From contig NZ_BLVO01000016.1 in assembly GCF_013340285.1 (NCBI RefSeq), forward strand, positions 423,021 through 487,020: DNA of 64,000 bases. The letters run 5' to 3'. Each line of letters opens with the position of its first letter. Within the stretch, counting starts at the first letter, position 1. Both the position numbers and the translations under genes were made by a program. Shown piece after piece: positions 35,223 through 42,897 of the stretch. The notes under the pieces are model-generated. The model saw only the letters and a program-made list of their open reading frames with translations. It made no database searches and was not told where the DNA came from. The DNA comes from Desulfovibrio subterraneus. Lineage in GTDB: Bacteria; Desulfobacterota; Desulfovibrionia; Desulfovibrionales; Desulfovibrionaceae.

Positions 35223-38200
35223 TGAAAATATCTGATTTGAAGTTCGGCATTCCCGCAGCGCCGGGGTCGCAATCCGTAAGACCAGAGGCATCGAGACCGG
35301 AAGCAGCGGGAGGGGGCACGTCGGGAAAGGCCGCTGCGGGTTCCACGGCAGGCACTTGCCCGCAGGAAGAGGCATCGCTGGAATCGCTGTTCATGGACGT
35401 GGCAACGCGCCACCCGGAACGCACAGCGCTTGCCTGCGACGAGGGGGCCATGACCTTTGCCGAGCTGGAGGCATTTTCCGCGTCTGTGGCACGGTTTATC
35501 GCGGCACGGTTTGTCACGGCGCGTTTCTCCGAGGCCGGAGAATGCGGGCCGGAAGCCGTGGTGGGTGTTCTGTGCCGACGGGGCAGTCTGTATCTTGCGG
35601 CGGCCCTCGGCATCATGCGGGCCGGTGCTGTCTATGTGCCGGTGGAGCGGGAGCAGCCCGTGACGCGGCAGGAAGCCATGCTTGAACCTGCCTGCCTGCT
35701 CATTACGGACAGCCACTGCCTGCGCGAGGCAGAAGAACTGCGTTACCGTCTGCCGCAGATAGCCCATATTCTCTGTATTGATGTCGATAATATCGCAGGC
35801 GTTCGGGAAAAGAGCACGGAACTGTCCAGCACGGCCTATTGGGAGCATGTGACCGAAGCCGCACCGGACAGGGGCTGGATACGCTACCTGCACGGAGATA
35901 CCTTCCCTGCCGCAGTGCTGGAAGAGATGGCGGCGGGCATTCTTGCCAAGGGCGCCCTTGCCGGAAAGGCACAGCGACGGGTGCTGGATATAGGCAGCGG
36001 AGCGGGCGTGGTGGCGGGCAAACTGTGTGCTGCCGCTACCCATTACACGGCTGTGGAGTTTTCTCGTATAGAGCTGGACCGTCTGGAAAAATTGCCGGTT
36101 GCCGGGGACGTGAAGCTGCACCAGATGGGAGCCGAGGATATCCGTTTTCTGGAAGGTGCCGAATACGACCTCATTGTGCTGAACGGCGTGGTGGAGAATT
36201 TTCCGGGGTACACCTATCTGCGCCGGGTGCTGGACCATGCGGTCGGGCTGCTGGCACCGGATGGCATCCTGCTGGTCGGCGCTGTACGCGACATGGCAAA
36301 GCGCGAATCCTTTCGGGAAACATTGAAAGAATTGCTCAGGGAGCCGGATAGTTCGGGGGCTTCGGGCGTTTCAGGTGTTTCGGGTACGTTGGGTGGTTCT
36401 GGGGACGGCGCCCAAGAAGATGTTACAAATAATGTTGCAGACGATGTGGCAAATACAACGCGCCGCCTGCATGCCGGACTGCTGCGTCTGGATGCCTCGG
36501 AAGAATTGTGGCTTCCGGAGTGCTTTTTCACTGAATGGGCTGCGGAATCTTCCGTGCCTGTGGCTGTGGAGATTTCACGGACCGCCATAAGCGATGTTGA
36601 ACTCTCTGATTTCCGTTTCGACGTGGTCATCCGCAAGCAAGGCACCCCCGCTCAGGCGTGCCGTCCTGTCCGTTTCGCAAGGGGGGACCTTGATACGCAT
36701 CATGGCAGCCGGTCCGGCACCCCTCTGCCGACCTGTCGGCCGGAACAGGCGGCATATATCGTTTACACCAGCGGTTCCACGGGCGTTCCCAAGGGCGTGG
36801 TGGTGGAGCATCGCCACCTCATGCATATCCTGCGAGCGCTGAAGCCACTCTCCGGCGACACCCGCTATGCCGCGCTGGTTGCCCCGCTTTCGTTCGATGC
36901 CTCCATCCAGCAGATCGCGGTGTCGCTTTTCTGCGGCAACCCCCTGTATATCCTTTCGGATGCGGAGCGGAAGAATCCTGCCGCATTGTGCGAATGCGCG
37001 CGTAAGCACGGCATAGACCTGTGCGACATGACGCCCGCCTTCTTCAACGTGCTGGTGGAGTATCTGGCGGAGCGCAACCAGCCCCTGCCCATGTCGCGGA
37101 TTCTGCTTGCCGGAGAGATTCTGCGGCCGGATACCATTCGCAAGTTTTACGCCGTGCCCGGCAACGAAAATGTGGTGCTCTACAACGTCTACGGCCCCAC
37201 GGAATGCACGGTGGATACCACCGCCTTCCGCATAGACAGCACCAATTATCGTGACTTTTCCGCTTATCCCATCGGGTATCCGCTTGAAGGATGCGAGGTC
37301 ACCATCCGTGATAGAAAAAACATGCCACTGCCGGATTCCGTGACCGGAGAAATCTGGATTTCCGGTGCCGGTGTTTCCAGAGGCTACCGCAATGTGCCGG
37401 AACCCAATGCCTTTACCGTGCTGGATGGGGAACGCTGCTACAGAACCGGCGATTACGGCTACACGCGCGGCGGGTTGCTGTTCTACATGGGGCGTGAAGA
37501 CCAGCAGGTGAAGATACGCGGCAACCGCGTGGAGCTTGGCGAGGTGGAAAACGCCATTGCCGGGTTTCCGGGAGTGAAACAGGTGGCCGTGGTTGCAGAT
37601 GTCTTCCGCACGGGAGAAGAAAAGGCCCTTGCCGCATACGTTGTAGGCAATGTGGACAGCAACGCCCTGCGGGACTATCTCGGCCAGCTGTTACCATCCT
37701 TTTGTGTCCCCGCCTACATCGTGCCCATGGTGGAGCTGCCCTTCAACATCAACCGCAAGGTGGACAGAAAGGCTCTGCCTTCGCCTCTGGGCAGCGGCAA
37801 TGTGTCTGCGGTGCGGGGCCGCAAACCCCATGGGCCGGTGGAAGAGGCACTCGCGGGCATATGGCGCAGGCTGCTCGGTGTGGAGGTGACGGATGCCGAA
37901 GCAAGCTTCTTCAATCTGGGCGGGCACAGCATTCTGGCTGTGCGCCTTATTGCGCTGATCGAAAAGGAACTGCATGTCCACCTTACCGTGAGTGAGCTCT
38001 TTGCCAACCCCACCATTGCCCGTCTGGCTTCCTTTTTCGAAGGCCGAATCGCCGTGCAGGACAGCCCCGTCATCAAGCTGTGCCACTGCGAGGGCGGCAA
38101 AAACATCTTCCTGTTCCACCCTGTGGGCGGCAGCGTATTCTGCTACAGCGCCCTTGCCGATCTGCTGAGCCACAGATTCACGGTGTATGCCGTGGAAGCC

Positions 38201-38881
38201 GCAGGGTTCCGGTCTGAGCGCAATACCCTGAATACCGAACTGCACAGGGTGGAGGACCTCGCCGGCTATTATCTGGACGAGATTCTCAAGGTGGAGACAA
38301 GGGACATTATTTTCGGCGGGTGGAGCTTCGGCGGCCTGCTTGCCTACGAGACGGCATGTCTCTTTGGCCGCAAGGGAGGGCAGACCGGGAACATTCTGGT
38401 GCTGGATACCGTTGCGGACAACAGCAAGGCGAAGCAGATGGCTGCCAAGGACGATATGGAGCTGCTTAAATGGATGTTGCAGGATGCGCTGGATTTTGAC
38501 GAGGCCGTACTGAGGTCTTTACCGCGGGATGAAAAGCTGGACTATCTGGTTTCCTGCGGCGAAAAGACAGGCCTGCTCCCCTTCGGTTTCAGCTCTGCGC
38601 AGATGGCTAATCTGCTGCATACCTACCGTAGCAACGCCATTGCGGCGGCACGATATGACAATCCAACTCGTTCGGAGCGCAACATCCTGCTGATCCGGGC
38701 GCTGGATTACTCCAGCAATCCGATGATGGTGGATGATGATATCTATCAAGGCTGGAGCGCTTTTCTGCGTGAAGAGAACATCACTCTCAAGTGGACCGAG
38801 GGTACCCATGAGAGCATGCTTTCCCCCGGATTGGCCGGGAACATTGCAAATCATATTCTGGAGTATCTGAGCCATGAATAA
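35219..38881 (+). CDS. Terminal NRPS: interrupted A domain with methyltransferase, T, TE
   Basis: 1220 residues. After a Gly/Ala-rich head, the A domain starts at about 53 (SLESLFMDVATRHPERTAL) and breaks off near 195, after the second core motif region. An insert of about 280 residues follows, with SAM-binding motif VLDIGSGAGVVA at about 255 and LIVLNGVVENFPGYTYLRRVL. The A domain resumes at about 510 (YIVYTSGSTGVPKGVV) and runs to NRKVDRKALP. Pocket residues read DAQDLAVVDK, one change from the Gln code DAQDLGVVDK. Carrier Ser904 (LGGHSI). Thioesterase 955-1220 with Ser1036 (GWSFGG) and His1197 (GTHESM). There is no condensation domain; C5 of the preceding protein must serve it. The TE ends synthesis by hydrolysis or cyclisation. 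The start overlaps the first synthetase stop by 4 bases, and the end overlaps the hydrolase start by 8. Confidence 0.93.
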   Translation: MMKISDLKFGIPAAPGSQSVRPEASRPEAAGGGTSGKAAAGSTAGTCPQEEASLESLFMDVATRHPERTALACDEGAMTFAELEAFSASVARFIAARFVTARFSEAGECGPEAVVGVLCRRGSLYLAAALGIMRAGAVYVPVEREQPVTRQEAMLEPACLLITDSHCLREAEELRYRLPQIAHILCIDVDNIAGVREKSTELSSTAYWEHVTEAAPDRGWIRYLHGDTFPAAVLEEMAAGILAKGALAGKAQRRVLDIGSGAGVVAGKLCAAATHYTAVEFSRIELDRLEKLPVAGDVKLHQMGAEDIRFLEGAEYDLIVLNGVVENFPGYTYLRRVLDHAVGLLAPDGILLVGAVRDMAKRESFRETLKELLREPDSSGASGVSGVSGTLGGSGDGAQEDVTNNVADDVANTTRRLHAGLLRLDASEELWLPECFFTEWAAESSVPVAVEISRTAISDVELSDFRFDVVIRKQGTPAQACRPVRFARGDLDTHHGSRSGTPLPTCRPEQAAYIVYTSGSTGVPKGVVVEHRHLMHILRALKPLSGDTRYAALVAPLSFDASIQQIAVSLFCGNPLYILSDAERKNPAALCECARKHGIDLCDMTPAFFNVLVEYLAERNQPLPMSRILLAGEILRPDTIRKFYAVPGNENVVLYNVYGPTECTVDTTAFRIDSTNYRDFSAYPIGYPLEGCEVTIRDRKNMPLPDSVTGEIWISGAGVSRGYRNVPEPNAFTVLDGERCYRTGDYGYTRGGLLFYMGREDQQVKIRGNRVELGEVENAIAGFPGVKQVAVVADVFRTGEEKALAAYVVGNVDSNALRDYLGQLLPSFCVPAYIVPMVELPFNINRKVDRKALPSPLGSGNVSAVRGRKPHGPVEEALAGIWRRLLGVEVTDAEASFFNLGGHSILAVRLIALIEKELHVHLTVSELFANPTIARLASFFEGRIAVQDSPVIKLCHCEGGKNIFLFHPVGGSVFCYSALADLLSHRFTVYAVEAAGFRSERNTLNTELHRVEDLAGYYLDEILKVETRDIIFGGWSFGGLLAYETACLFGRKGGQTGNILVLDTVADNSKAKQMAAKDDMELLKWMLQDALDFDEAVLRSLPRDEKLDYLVSCGEKTGLLPFGFSSAQMANLLHTYRSNAIAAARYDNPTRSERNILLIRALDYSSNPMMVDDDIYQGWSAFLREENITLKWTEGTHESMLSPGLAGNIANHILEYLSHE

Positions 38882-40004
38882 AATCGGACGGCTGTTTGCG
38901 GCGCTGTGCTGTGTTTCGGCAATATGGCTGACATGTGTTCCTGCACAGGCCGGATATGATCCCGTGAAAGTGCATGAGATTATCCTCCGGCTGGGGGCAG
39001 AGGCGATGAACAATCCGCAGCTGCCCGGCATCTCTATAGCTGTGCTTGAAAAAGGGGGAGATGAGCCTGTAACCGCCGCATTCGGCACTGCGAATGTGGA
39101 AAATGCCTGTGCCATGACCCCGCAGTCGCGGTTCAAGATAGGCTCGGTGACCAAGGTGTTCACCGCTGCGCTGATCCATCGGCTCATTGAAGAAGGAAAG
39201 CTCACATACGAAACAACGATAGACCGGTTTTTCCCGCAGTTTCCTGACGGCAGCGTGATCCGTATCCGCCATCTGCTGACGCATACTTCCGGCATAATGG
39301 ATATGCTCAGGCTGGAAGATGTCTGCGGAAACATGACCCGCTACAGAACGCCGGAAGAGCTTATTGCCATGGTGGGGGCGCAGCCCCTGCTGTTTGTTCC
39401 GGGGACGCGGCAGCAGTATTCCAACACCGGATTCCTGATGCTTTCGGTTATAGCCGAAAAGGTCGCGGGCGAGTCCTATGAAAAGCAGATAGCCACGCTG
39501 TTTCAGGGCACGTTAGGCATGCGCACCCTGCTTGTGGGCAATGACAGCGCAGTGGTTCCGCATCTTGCCAGTGGCTACACCAACGGCAAGCCATCCGGTC
39601 TGCAGCTGCCCATCATGGCAAGCCTTGCCATTGCCAGAGGCACGGGCAATCTGGAAGCCACCCCTTCGGATGTGGTGCGCCTTGTCAATCTGGACAAGAT
39701 TCTGCGCAAAGACGTGCAGGATACCCTGCCGCTTGAACCGCTGGTGCTGGATGACGGCAACGAGGCGATTTCTTCGCAGCCGACGGACAACTTCAGCACG
39801 AGCTATCTGGACGGCTGCACTCTGTTCATGTTTCGCGATCCGGAAATTATCCTTATAGGCAAGCTCGGTTCCTTTCCGGGGTTCGGCACAGCCTATTTCT
39901 ATGACCAGAAAACCAAGATTGCCGTGGCCATAAGCGTGAATAACGAAATGGCCATTCCTCACGCGATTGGCCTTGGAGCGCGTATTCTGCACGAGTTGCG
40001 TTAG
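38874..40004 (+). CDS. Periplasmic serine hydrolase, beta-lactamase class C / S12 peptidase fold
   Basis: 376 residues with a signal peptide (RLFAALCCVSAIWLTCVPAQA, cleavage near 26), so it acts in the periplasm. Catalytic motifs: S-x-x-K in FKIGSVTKVF, Y-x-N in QYSNTGF, and a third-strand motif near the end IGKLGSFPGFG, where Lys-Leu-Gly stands in for KTG/HxG. This is the S12 family, which holds AmpC, D-aminopeptidases, carboxypeptidases and the colibactin-maturation peptidase ClbP. Unlike ClbP, it has no C-terminal membrane helices. The ATG lies inside the end of the terminal NRPS gene (8-base overlap) and a terminator follows its stop, so it is the last gene of the synthetase operon. Likely roles are removal of an N-acyl or D-residue cap after export, or self-protection. 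Confidence 0.88.
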   Translation: MNKIGRLFAALCCVSAIWLTCVPAQAGYDPVKVHEIILRLGAEAMNNPQLPGISIAVLEKGGDEPVTAAFGTANVENACAMTPQSRFKIGSVTKVFTAALIHRLIEEGKLTYETTIDRFFPQFPDGSVIRIRHLLTHTSGIMDMLRLEDVCGNMTRYRTPEELIAMVGAQPLLFVPGTRQQYSNTGFLMLSVIAEKVAGESYEKQIATLFQGTLGMRTLLVGNDSAVVPHLASGYTNGKPSGLQLPIMASLAIARGTGNLEATPSDVVRLVNLDKILRKDVQDTLPLEPLVLDDGNEAISSQPTDNFSTSYLDGCTLFMFRDPEIILIGKLGSFPGFGTAYFYDQKTKIAVAISVNNEMAIPHAIGLGARILHELR

Positions 40005-40142
40005 GGAGGGAGCTTGCTTCGATAGCATGGACAGGCGGCAGTTTGTATCACTCTCGCGGGCCTGATGGCGTGGCGCTCGTTTTCCGCGTGGAGAATTCAA
40101 GATACCCGTAGCATCGTCAGAATTGTTTTTCCCGTACCCGTA

Positions 40143-40175
40143 GCGGCCCGGCTGATCCAGTCGGGCCGCGTTTTT
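40143..40175 (+). terminator. Rho-independent terminator of the synthetase operon
   Basis: Perfect 8-bp GC stem GCGGCCCG / CGGGCCGC with an 11-base loop, followed by GTTTTT. It lies 140 bp after the stop of the S12 hydrolase gene and closes the NRPS-PKS / NRPS / hydrolase unit. Confidence 0.88.
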
Positions 40176-40227
40176 GTGTTGGCAAGGATACTGTTGAAAC
40201 TCCCGCCCGCATTTTAGGCTTGCATTG

Positions 40228-40246
40228 CTGTGTCATTGTGACACAG
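40228..40246. promoter_or_regulatory. Operator 1: perfect 19-bp inverted repeat before the first adh gene
   Basis: CTGTGTCATTGTGACACAG, 8-bp perfect arms around TTG. Related sites lie at 40402-40420, 44319-44337 and 44351-44369. It is about 200 bp upstream of the -24/-12 promoter, a normal enhancer distance for an NtrC-type activator. Confidence 0.75.
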
Positions 40247-40257
40247 TGAGAGTAACT

Positions 40258-40286
40258 CTCTCTTCGGCTGGCAAGGCCGAAGAGAG
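40258..40286. repeat. 11-bp inverted repeat (hairpin) upstream of the first adh gene
   Basis: CTCTCTTCGGC, loop TGGCAAG, then GCCGAAGAGAG; perfect arms with no T-tract on either side. A 13-base near-palindrome GAGAGTAACTCTC (40248-40260) joins it to operator 1. Together, 40228-40286 is almost entirely dyad sequence. The role is unknown. Confidence 0.7.
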
Positions 40287-40401
40287 GCGCGGGGGCGTGA
40301 CTCAGGCGTATTTTGCCTTGGTGATCTGTTTACGAGCAGAATATCTATTATGCTGTATTATTTGAATTTGTAGTTTGAGGACAATCGCCTTTTCAGAGTC
40401 G

Positions 40402-40420
40402 CTGTGTCAATTTGACCACC
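40402..40420. promoter_or_regulatory. Operator 2: imperfect copy of the 19-bp inverted repeat
   Basis: CTGTGTCAATTTGACCACC keeps the left arm of operator 1 and the TGAC core of the right arm. It lies 24-42 bp upstream of the -24 element at 40444. Confidence 0.65.
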
Positions 40421-40441
40421 TGCAAGAGGGAGTGAGTCACT

Positions 40442-40458
40442 TTGGCCGTCTTCTTGCT
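40442..40458 (+). promoter_or_regulatory. Probable sigma-54 (-24/-12) promoter of the first adh gene
   Basis: TTGGCCGTCTTCTTGCT: the GG (40444-40445) and GC (40456-40457) doublets are 12 bases apart as required, with TTGG and TTGC intact. It predicts a transcript starting near 40468, which places translation at the ATG at 40550. Confidence 0.65.
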
Positions 40459-40549
40459 ATGTGTCAGTCATACTATAACGCGCCGTACCTTCGCCGGTAC
40501 CGACTACGTGCCGTATCGGGGGGCCACCTCTAGCTGCAACGGAAGGAAC

Positions 40550-41692
40550 ATGCTGGTAACCAAATTTGCCATTCCGGAGATCATTTTCGGTAAAGGGAGC
40601 ACGAAACACCTTGCCCAATGCGCCCGCAGGCTGGGAGCACGCCGGGTGCTGCTGGTCAGCGATGACGGGCTGGAGCGGGCAGGGTGGGTCTCCATGATAA
40701 AGGGCCTGCTGGAAGAAGACCTGCTGGACTGCGTCTACTTCAACAACGTGGACTCCAACCCGCGCGACCATCAGGTGCACGAAGGTGCGGCCCTGTATAG
40801 GGAAGCGCAGGCGGATGTCATTATCGGGCTTGGCGGCGGCAGCCCCATAGACGCGGCCAAGGGTATTGCCACCATCGTGGGCAACGGCGGCCAGATCCGC
40901 GACTACGAAGGCGCCAACAAGATCATGCGGCCGCTGCCGCCCATGATCTTCATCCCCTCCACGGCGGGCAGCGGCTCGGATATGTCGCAATACAGCATCA
41001 TCACCGACGTGGAACGGCAGGTGAAGATGTCCATCATCAGCCGCTCGCTGGTACCCAACCTTTCCATCATAGACCCCACCATGCTCACCACCAAGACGCC
41101 TGAGCTTATCATCGCCTCGGCCGTGGATGCGCTGGCACATGCGGTGGAATCCTATGTCTCCAAGGCCGCCTCGCCCTTTACCGAGCATCAGGCGCTGCTT
41201 TCCATCCGTCTTATCCTCGACAACATCAACGAGGCAGTGGAAACCCGCTCCCTGCATGCTCTGGAACAGCTCAGCATTGCCAGCACAGCGGCGGGCATGT
41301 CGTTCAGCAACGCGGGGCTCGGCATAGGCCATTCTCTGGCGCACTCCATAGGCGGGCGCTACGACGTGCTGCACGGACTGGTGCACCCCATTCTGCTGCC
41401 CGTGGTCATGCGCTTCAACCTGCCTGCCTCGGAAAAGAAGATGGCCTGCATCGGCAAGGAAGTGCTTGGCCCGCGCATCTGCTCGGAACGCTGCCTTGGC
41501 GAAAAGGGCATAGACGCCCTGCACGAAATGTTTGTCCGGCTCGGGGTGACCACCCGCCTGCGCGATATTCTGCCGACCAACTCGGACATGGAGGCAATCT
41601 GCCGCATGGCCGAACGCGACACCTGCACCATAACCAACCCCAGACAGGCTTCGTGGCAGGACCTTCTCCGTATCTGTGAGGAGGCATGGTGA
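40550..41692 (+). CDS. Iron-containing alcohol dehydrogenase (first copy)
   Basis: I chose the ATG at 40550 (GGAAGGA just upstream): it lies after the predicted sigma-54 promoter and gives a normal 380-residue protein beginning MLVTKFAIPEIIFGKGSTKHL. It reduces aldehydes or oxidises alcohols with NAD(P). Seen: Rossmann-like pocket VIIGLGGGSPIDAAKGIA, PSTAGSGSDMSQYSIITD, and Fe ligands in SAVDALAHAVESYV and GIGHSLAHSIGGRYDVLHGLVHP (Asp and three His). It differs clearly from the second copy at 44611 (393 residues) and ends 1 base into the kinase start, so adh, kinase and regulator form one operon. Its substrate may be the alcohol that the kinase/regulator pair responds to. Confidence 0.88.
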   Translation: MLVTKFAIPEIIFGKGSTKHLAQCARRLGARRVLLVSDDGLERAGWVSMIKGLLEEDLLDCVYFNNVDSNPRDHQVHEGAALYREAQADVIIGLGGGSPIDAAKGIATIVGNGGQIRDYEGANKIMRPLPPMIFIPSTAGSGSDMSQYSIITDVERQVKMSIISRSLVPNLSIIDPTMLTTKTPELIIASAVDALAHAVESYVSKAASPFTEHQALLSIRLILDNINEAVETRSLHALEQLSIASTAAGMSFSNAGLGIGHSLAHSIGGRYDVLHGLVHPILLPVVMRFNLPASEKKMACIGKEVLGPRICSERCLGEKGIDALHEMFVRLGVTTRLRDILPTNSDMEAICRMAERDTCTITNPRQASWQDLLRICEEAW

Positions 41693-42897
41693 TGGAAAAC
41701 ACCACTATTCAGGACCTCATCGGCATTGAGCACAGCAAGCTCAACTTCTTTCAGGAACTGCAGCAGACCATTGTGGAACTGAAGACCAGCCATGAGAAAT
41801 CCGAAGCGCAGCGCAGAGAGATAGCCGCAATTTTTGAAGGCATTACCGACCTGATGATGGTGCTCTCGGAAGACATGCGCATCATCTCCGTGAACCACGT
41901 GTTCATGGAAATTTTCCCCGACGGGGACCCGCGTGGCAAATACTGCTACGAGCTGTTCACGGGCAACAATGTTCCCTGCCCCAATTGTCCGGCCTTCCAG
42001 TCTCTGCGGCACGATACGGTGTGCAAGGAGACGGCCATCTTCCGCATCGCAAACCGGAACATGCATTTCGAGATGGTTTCGTCGCCGCTCAAGAGCCCGC
42101 ACCTGAAGGAACATCAGGTGGTTATCTTCAAGCGCAATGTGACCATGGAAAAGGAATATCAGGCCAAGTTCTATCAGGCTGAGAAAATGGCCACCATGGG
42201 TGTGCTGGCTGCCGGTGTGGCGCACGAGATAAACAATCCGCTTACGGCGGTATCCGGCTTTGCAGAAGGCATCCGGCGGCGCATTCCCAAGCTTGAAGGG
42301 GTGGTGGATGCAAAGCTCATAGACGACTTCAAGGAATACACGGATACCATTCTGAAGGAATGCCAGCGCTGTCAGGCCATCGTGCAGACGCTGCTCACCT
42401 TCAGCCGTCCCACCAAGGCGGCGTTTCAGCCGGTGGATATCAATTCCGTGGTGGAAGATACCGTGCGCATTCTCCAGCACCATTTCAAGAAGCGTCCCGG
42501 CCTCAAGGTCGTATTGCAGTTGCAGCGGGGGCTGCCACATATCATCGGCGACGAGGCCCAGCTCAAGCAGGTGGCTCTGAACCTGCTGACCAACGCCGTG
42601 GACGCCATAGAAGATAACGGAACCGTCATCGTGACCACCGTTCATGCACCGGAAACACAGGGCGTGCGTCTGATAGTGCAGGACACGGGCTGCGGTATTC
42701 CGGAAGACAAACTCAATAAGCTGTTCGAGCCGTTTTTCACCACAAAGCCGGTGGGCAAGGGCATCGGAATCGGCCTTGCCACCTGCTACGCCATTGTTCA
42801 GGAGCACGAGGGAGACATCAGCATCATGAGCGCACTCGGGGAGGGCACGTGCTTTACGGTCACGTTGCCGCAAACACAGGCAGGAGTACATGCATAG
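41692..42897 (+). CDS. Soluble PAS-domain histidine kinase
   Basis: 401 residues from the ATG at 41692, 7 bases after GGAGG; an upstream ATG at 41686 is too close to that site. No membrane helices. A coiled coil (about 10-45) leads to a PAS domain (about 45-165) with a C-P-N-C-P motif (NNVPCPNCPAFQ), which may bind a metal or react to redox. Next come the dimerisation and phosphoacceptor site (GVLAAGVAHEINNPLTAVSGFAEG) and the HATPase domain with N, G1 and G2 boxes (NLLTNAVDAIEDNG, DTGCGIPEDKLNKLFEPFFTTK, GKGIGIGLATCYAIV). It belongs to the NtrB-like class that works with sigma-54 activators. It starts at the last base of the adh stop, and its end overlaps the regulator gene by 8 bases. Confidence 0.92.
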   Translation: MENTTIQDLIGIEHSKLNFFQELQQTIVELKTSHEKSEAQRREIAAIFEGITDLMMVLSEDMRIISVNHVFMEIFPDGDPRGKYCYELFTGNNVPCPNCPAFQSLRHDTVCKETAIFRIANRNMHFEMVSSPLKSPHLKEHQVVIFKRNVTMEKEYQAKFYQAEKMATMGVLAAGVAHEINNPLTAVSGFAEGIRRRIPKLEGVVDAKLIDDFKEYTDTILKECQRCQAIVQTLLTFSRPTKAAFQPVDINSVVEDTVRILQHHFKKRPGLKVVLQLQRGLPHIIGDEAQLKQVALNLLTNAVDAIEDNGTVIVTTVHAPETQGVRLIVQDTGCGIPEDKLNKLFEPFFTTKPVGKGIGIGLATCYAIVQEHEGDISIMSALGEGTCFTVTLPQTQAGVHA

